DNA from: Kalaharituber pfeilii
Lineage: Eukaryota; Ascomycota; Pezizomycetes; Pezizales; Pezizaceae
Reading direction: 5' to 3'
Length of the DNA: 64,000 nt
NCBI GenBank assembly: GCA_015179045.1
Contig: WHUZ01000047.1
Span: 248,001-312,000 of the forward strand
The position numbers were made by a program, and so were the translations under genes. Shown one piece after another: positions 59,064 to 64,000 of the stretch (positions are counted from its first letter, which is position 1; each line of letters starts with the position of its first letter). The notes below the pieces were generated by a model that worked only from the letters and a program-made list of their open reading frames with translations, was not told the DNA's origin and searched no databases.

Positions 59064-62000
59064 TAGGAAAGAACCAAAGTCAAGTCAGCTCCTCAAGGCG
59101 GTGATGACTGGTGGAAGCCCCCAGGCTGGGGCTTCCTGAGCAGTTGGCACACATCGCAGCAGCGGTTAGATAGCCTAGATTGGCTCGCGAATACACTACG
59201 CGCCATATTGAAGGGTAAGGGTAGTCACACCAAGGAAGGGAAGTGAGGGGGAGGGTATTCCTGTGGTTCAGTACGCAAATATACGTAATGTACTCAGGTT
59301 GTGGATGTGGAAATGCTGGGCCGTGTAGTATATGTTTATCACAGCTACGTCTGTGGGACACAGCAGGATACTGCAGAGATGGAGCCGGGGGTGCGGCGAT
59401 AGGACAGTACAATGGACACTTACTTTGAGGCGCGGGCGGGGGAGTAATGAAGATGAGCGTTTGCAGTGTCTGCGATATTGGCAGCGTGAGGCAGATCGCC
59501 GACGGAACAGATTCAACACGAAGGGATTGTGCTAATTGGTCTTTGGCTGGGCGGGTGGGGAATTGCGGGGCAAAGGGGATGACCAGTCATCACGTATTTG
59601 AGGAAATTCCATCTCACGCAGCAATTGTGAGCGGCATGCGCATCAGTACTATCCCACAAGGTATCAGCCAGGTCGAATAGCGTCGTGAACTGCACTGCAC
59701 TGAGCATCATCACATTATCTCCGTCCTTCGCTCCACCCTTCCCTCACATTCGCCCTTTCTGGAGATACCTAGTTATCCATTACTTCATTGCAGTTGCCAA
59801 TCTTTTAACTGGATCTGAGTTCAATTATTAAACTACCGGATTTCTAATGGGTTCGCCATACAGACGAATTGTCAAGATGACAGATGCGTTATTGACGTGC
59901 TTGCGGCTGTCATATCACTCCAATGACACTGACCCAATATTGACAGTGGTTTGGCCCTTTGCACAGTGGGCCAGCCATGATTTTATGGTAACAAACCTCT
60001 TGTATACCTTACAACAGAAGCATTTAGAGTACTAGTACCCATTCACATTCTTCTTTTGAAGTAAGACTCTACATCGTAAATCATAACGGCCTCAAGGACT
60101 CTCTCGTAAAGAGCCTCGACGTTTGTGTCTGTTAACTGTTCGGAGTGTTGAGTCATTGTAACGCTTGACGTCAACCTGTAGCTTATCCCTTGGCATGTGC
60201 ATAGTAATTGTATTGCATTGACAATTTAAGACAAGGGTTCCACCCCCCCACGTTCTCCTAGCGACTGCAGCACTGATGGCGCGAAGACAGACAAAATATT
60301 ACTTAGTCCTCTTTTGTCAATATTGCCCCATGGGTGTTCTATTTTAACATACTTGTAGGGAATAGTCTTGCTGAAACCTTCTCAACTGCAGTTTCCATGA
60401 TTCCGCGTGCGGATTTGCAAATGTAAAACACTTTAAACAAATGTGCAGGCAGCCGACACGCTGATTACGCCATTTTCAAGTTTCTCATCCATTTCGAGAA
60501 AGGGAAATACATCCTTGTGGCTATGTCTTGGAGGCCGCGCATGGCCCATGAGTAGAATCAAATCATCTCAGAATGGTATTCTCATCTCAAGATTTCTTTG
60601 TTTAACGCTTTGCGGTACTGTCTAATAGATGGTGAACAATTGCGAGTCTCGGTAATCTCATACCCAGCTACGGTACCCGATTAATCATAACCAGTAAAGT
60701 ATAGCCGATGAAAACAGACTTAACTTGCGCTCTGTAATGCCATTGATGCAACTTCAACATTCCATAACTCCCTGGTTCTGTGTGTGAAATTCAAAGGGGA
60801 TGACAAATTCGGGGGTATTTGTCATCCCCTTTGAATTGCAAACATCCCGGCATGCTTCTAGAACATCACATCACATCACATCATCTCATGATCGCCCGCC
60901 AAAAGCAACATGCATTCTTTTTAGGATCCACCGAATATGGGTACTGCATCCCTTGCGCCTCCATCCGGCCATCGGGGCTGCGTCATGGAAAGGCTTCAAA
61001 ATTAGATGCCTATTGTACTGAAAAGGAGAAACTAAAGTTAGCAGAGGTAAAAACCGTAAAGGCCACGTAAGGGGAAGAGGCAATTTGAATATTTGAAATG
61101 GTTGGCGCCAAACTCAAGCATAACACAAATTGTGTGAGGAGGAGAGGTGGGGGGGGGACACTTCCAGATAGAGAGCCCACCCGAGGAACCTATTGAGACT
61201 TCTCCTAAATTGGCCAGGTCTGGTTACGAGACTGTGTACTTAGTACAAATTTCTTCTTAATTTTGAACCTGGATAACTCAAAGGTCACAGGTAATTAAGG
61301 TGTGCTAGACATCTTAGCAGTTGCAAGATCTGGTTACTACGATTCTCCAGCCACTTTATCACATGCAATTCGATTCTCATAGGTATTGCAAAAGCACTAT
61401 TTCAAGACAAACGCATATGCATCTGGAAGTAATGTATTGAAGTGGATTCATAAGAAATGGTATATTATTACAAGCCAATTGCTCCCCCAAGTCCAAATCT
61501 ACACATTGCAAACATAGTATCAGCACAACAAATTTATCTATAGAAAATCCAACAAATCTTCATGCAATCAAATAATGAATTGCGACGAAAAGGATGTCAC
61601 ATATTACAAGAATTATCATAAACAAGGAAAAGAGCAATGACTCCAGATCCCGCCACAAACAAGCCCGAGACAAACCGAAAAACCAAATAGCAGACAATAA
61701 ACCAGACACATTGGGTATATAAAAAGACATCCCGAGAATTTATCATACAAAATGCTACAGCTCACAGCTAGAACATTGTACCTGATATAAAGCACGTACA
61801 AATGACGAGAGATGGGGTGAGAAACAAAAAAAAAAAAAGAGAAATATGGGAAGGAGCGTGAATTGATTTTACATAGGAAATAAGGTTCCGTGGTGGAGAA
61901 GTCGATTTCCTGATGTACAAAGGAAAAAATCCGGGTGCCGGCGTGTAAGTATTGATATATTAGGAGATGAGAGACGATGGCCCATATCCTCAAGTCCGAA

Positions 62001-62127
62001 TTCCGTGGACAATCTGCGAGACGCATTGTTGGTAGTCCTCCTTCGAATTGCCTGAATTAACAAAGGAAAAGTTGAGCTAGCTAGCCCAGATAGTATAACT
62101 GACAAAGGAAATATGACAATGAGCGAC
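59064..62127. other. Long intergenic region
   Basis: About 3 kb with no gene that I can support. A perfect hairpin lies at 60788-60837. The last 500 bp look like the 3' untranslated side of the next gene. Confidence 0.5.
60788..60837. repeat. Perfect 21-bp inverted repeat with 8-nt loop
   Basis: Arms 60788-60808 and 60817-60837 are exact reverse complements (core CAAAGGGGATGACAAAT). The loop is TCGGGGGT. No adjacent gene end explains it as a terminator. Confidence 0.9.
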
Positions 62128-64000
62128 TCAATCGTGATGTATGGTACCCGTATAACGTGGTCGTGTTTCAGCTAGGTGTTCTACCGGAGAGACAAAATTT
62201 TCACCCTCTTGCGCGAACGGATGTTGCAGAATTTTGTTATGATATCGATCTGTTTGCGGCGGTGTCGAATCGAATTCTCCGAGTGTCGCAACGGTAGGAC
62301 TAGGCGGACCATCTTCATCGTCATCATAGTATTTGAGATAACCTATCCTACTGCTCATTCTCCAGCCTGGAGTATGCACTTCCGGATGCTTTTCGAATCC
62401 ATCTCGAATGCGACCAGGATCGTTGCCTCCATCCCTATTCTCATCAACTTCACTCATATCTTGCATTGTCTGCTCGCCTCTGTCCAACTCTTCATCTTCA
62501 TCTTCCTCTTCAAATACTTCTGGACTTTGGTTCCTTTGGCTATTCTCGATCTTTCCATAGTACTCATCGTCCTCAATTTCATCATCCTCAGGTTCATAAT
62601 GATGGCGTAGAGATGTGGTGCTGTTTTTGAATTGTGAAGGGGAAGGATGATTAGACTGTCGACTCATTGACTGCCGACTTATATTCCCGGATTGTCGACT
62701 GAATGATTGTCTGCTCAATTTACCAGACAGCCATGAACCCTCGGAATCGATTGAAGCAAGGGTTGAGATAGCGCTGGGAGCGTTCGGAGACACGGCTCTA
62801 GTATCATGGCGACGCGTTGTGGAGGCGCTAGATATTACATTTCGCCCTTCAGGGGAGGCATCTGGAGTTGCTGGGCGTGGACACCGAGAGCCTGTCAATC
62901 CTCCAGGTACAGTGGGAGAGTCCATCATCGGTTCAGTGGACCGAGAGATAACCGATGGTATGGGCCTTGAGGATCCGGACCGATAGCCAGCTGATCCTTG
63001 CATATGGGAATCATGCCAGCTAGATTGACTTCCTGACCGACTGCCATTATCGTAATGCTCATCCGGACCATGATGAATTGGAATTGTCGGAGCCACAGAG
63101 TAACCTTGCCGTGGATCTCTCCACGCGTGTATTTGGTTCTGTTCTTCACCTTCAGAGTCTGATACAAGGGAAGATTCTCCAGCCCGAATTTTCATGCTTG
63201 TTTGTTCCTTCCGTATTCGAGATGCTGTAGCCTTCTTGAGGAAAGAGGTCCATTTCGCGCGGCCGGCGACATCAGAACTGGTAGGCTGAGACGGTTGGAC
63301 TGCAGAATGATGCAGGGAAATTGGTTCTGGTTCTGGTTCTGGCTGTAGGGTATTGGAGTGCGGAACGTCGGCTTGATGGGACCTTGTGGTGTCGTCATGT
63401 ACCTGTAGATCAGGCTTGGACAAATCTTCAATTGACGGATCCCTCAACCATGACACAGGGGTTTGTGTTCGTGAAGCTACGGTGCGGCTGTAGTCAGTTG
63501 TGCCTCCTAGGACGCGGCCCTCCCTTGGTGATGACGGGCCTGCCAGAGAACTGTCCCCAATCCCCACGTCAGCATCAAACTCTGCTTCCTGCGCTGCCTT
63601 TTGTTTCATTAATCTTCTCTCTAATCTTCGCTCGAGGCGCCGCTGCTCCTCCAGTTTCTTCCTTTCCCTCCGCCTACGGTCCCTTTCCATGGCTTCTCGT
63701 AAGCCTCTGGCATCTAAATTGTCGGCAAGCCCGTCTACCGTGCTGCTCGCTGCTAGTTCATCCTCGGAAACGAGACGGTGCCTACGGCTTGATCCATTGG
63801 CCAATTGAGATTCAGGAGTTGGCGTGGGGTTTTCATAGCCAAAGCGTACCTTTGGTCGTGGTGTAAATATTTCAAACCCTTTCAGCAAAGGTTTCAAGGG
63901 TCTGACGCTGCTGTTTGACGATAGCGACGACGTAATGTCTCTGGCAGGAGGAGGAAAACTAGTTGACCGTTCCTGTCCGAGCCAATTGAATGTACCTCTT
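62128..64000 (-). CDS. Serine-rich protein of unknown function, 5'-partial at window edge
   Basis: An open frame runs from the right edge of the window to a stop at 62128. It continues upstream of the Met at 63897 as TFNWLGQERSTSFPPPARD, so the gene begins outside. Seen: KPLLKGFEIFTPRPKVRFGY near the start of the visible part, a basic coiled-coil segment (RDRRRRERKKLEEQRRLERR) at about residues 100-130, a long Ser/Pro/Arg-rich disordered stretch, four SRQS-type motifs (about residues 420-450), an acidic stretch (VFEEEDEDEELDRGEQ) and a conserved-looking end, GWRMSSRIGYLKYYDDDEDG and HPFAQEGENFVSPVEHLAET. No enzyme motif. I do not recognise the family; a cytoskeletal or signalling scaffold is possible but unproven. 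Confidence 0.75.
   Translation of the reverse strand, partial: RGTFNWLGQERSTSFPPPARDITSSLSSNSSVRPLKPLLKGFEIFTPRPKVRFGYENPTPTPESQLANGSSRRHRLVSEDELAASSTVDGLADNLDARGLREAMERDRRRRERKKLEEQRRLERRLERRLMKQKAAQEAEFDADVGIGDSSLAGPSSPREGRVLGGTTDYSRTVASRTQTPVSWLRDPSIEDLSKPDLQVHDDTTRSHQADVPHSNTLQPEPEPEPISLHHSAVQPSQPTSSDVAGRAKWTSFLKKATASRIRKEQTSMKIRAGESSLVSDSEGEEQNQIHAWRDPRQGYSVAPTIPIHHGPDEHYDNGSRSGSQSSWHDSHMQGSAGYRSGSSRPIPSVISRSTEPMMDSPTVPGGLTGSRCPRPATPDASPEGRNVISSASTTRRHDTRAVSPNAPSAISTLASIDSEGSWLSGKLSRQSFSRQSGNISRQSMSRQSNHPSPSQFKNSTTSLRHHYEPEDDEIEDDEYYGKIENSQRNQSPEVFEEEDEDEELDRGEQTMQDMSEVDENRDGGNDPGRIRDGFEKHPEVHTPGWRMSSRIGYLKYYDDDEDGPPSPTVATLGEFDSTPPQTDRYHNKILQHPFAQEGENFVSPVEHLAETRPRYTGTIHHD

Noticed and set aside
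59080..59412. 110-codon minus-strand frame next to thioredoxin
   Set aside because: No recognisable domain and composition like its surroundings.

Overview
The window is nuclear DNA of a filamentous ascomycete fungus (Pezizomycotina). The evidence is compact genes with many 50-100 nt GT-AG introns, often with TAAC-type branch sites; a gephyrin-like fused molybdenum-cofactor gene; HeLo and NACHT/WD40 STAND (NLR-like) genes of the heterokaryon-incompatibility type; and abundant TIR elements. A repeat-rich class such as Pezizomycetes is possible but is not shown by the sequence.

Layout. 0.3-7.4 kb: housekeeping block with an eIF1A-domain protein (+), wybutosine enzyme TYW4/Ppm2 (-) and autophagy PROPPIN Atg18 (+). 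7.4-9.3 kb: AT-rich, T-run and microsatellite DNA. 9.3-11.2 kb: a decaying polyubiquitin-like locus with an unrecognised C-terminal domain. 11.4-13.5 kb: a relic of a STAND N-terminal domain and a dead Tc1/mariner copy. 13.9-17.4 kb: an eleven-exon M1 aminopeptidase (+) with a mitochondrial-type leader. 18.4-20.4 kb: an MFS transporter (-) with two micro-exons. 22.0-23.1 kb: an orphan retrotransposon Gag. 24.4-28.5 kb: TIR elements, two of them nested inside a third, with a tRNA-derived SINE inside a neighbour. 29.3-34.4 kb: a NACHT/WD40 NLR (-) with 13 almost identical WD40 blades. 35.2-36.0 kb: SINE plus C-rich repeat. 37.3-40.6 kb: a HeLo/NB-ARC/TPR NLR (+). 40.6-43.3 kb: a second C-rich compound repeat and another SINE. 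43.8-47.6 kb: a Nudix gene (-) divergent from the gephyrin-like gene (+). 48.5 kb: Hub1/UBL5 (-). 49.2-55.1 kb: a higher-order satellite array. 55.1-56.1 kb: an unrecognised coding-like stretch. 58.1-59.1 kb: thioredoxin (-). 62.1-64.0 kb: a serine-rich protein (-) running off the right edge.

The conserved genes do not form a pathway. They cover tRNA modification, autophagy, peptide trimming, Moco synthesis, splicing modification and redox. The accessory core (about 22-43 kb) is a transposon-rich neighbourhood carrying two different NLR architectures. A third, relic NLR-type N-terminus lies at 11.4 kb.

Several genes need a 1-2 nt correction, always in or next to a homopolymer or dinucleotide run. 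This points to assembly indels for at least some of them. I saw no tRNA gene, rRNA or CRISPR array.
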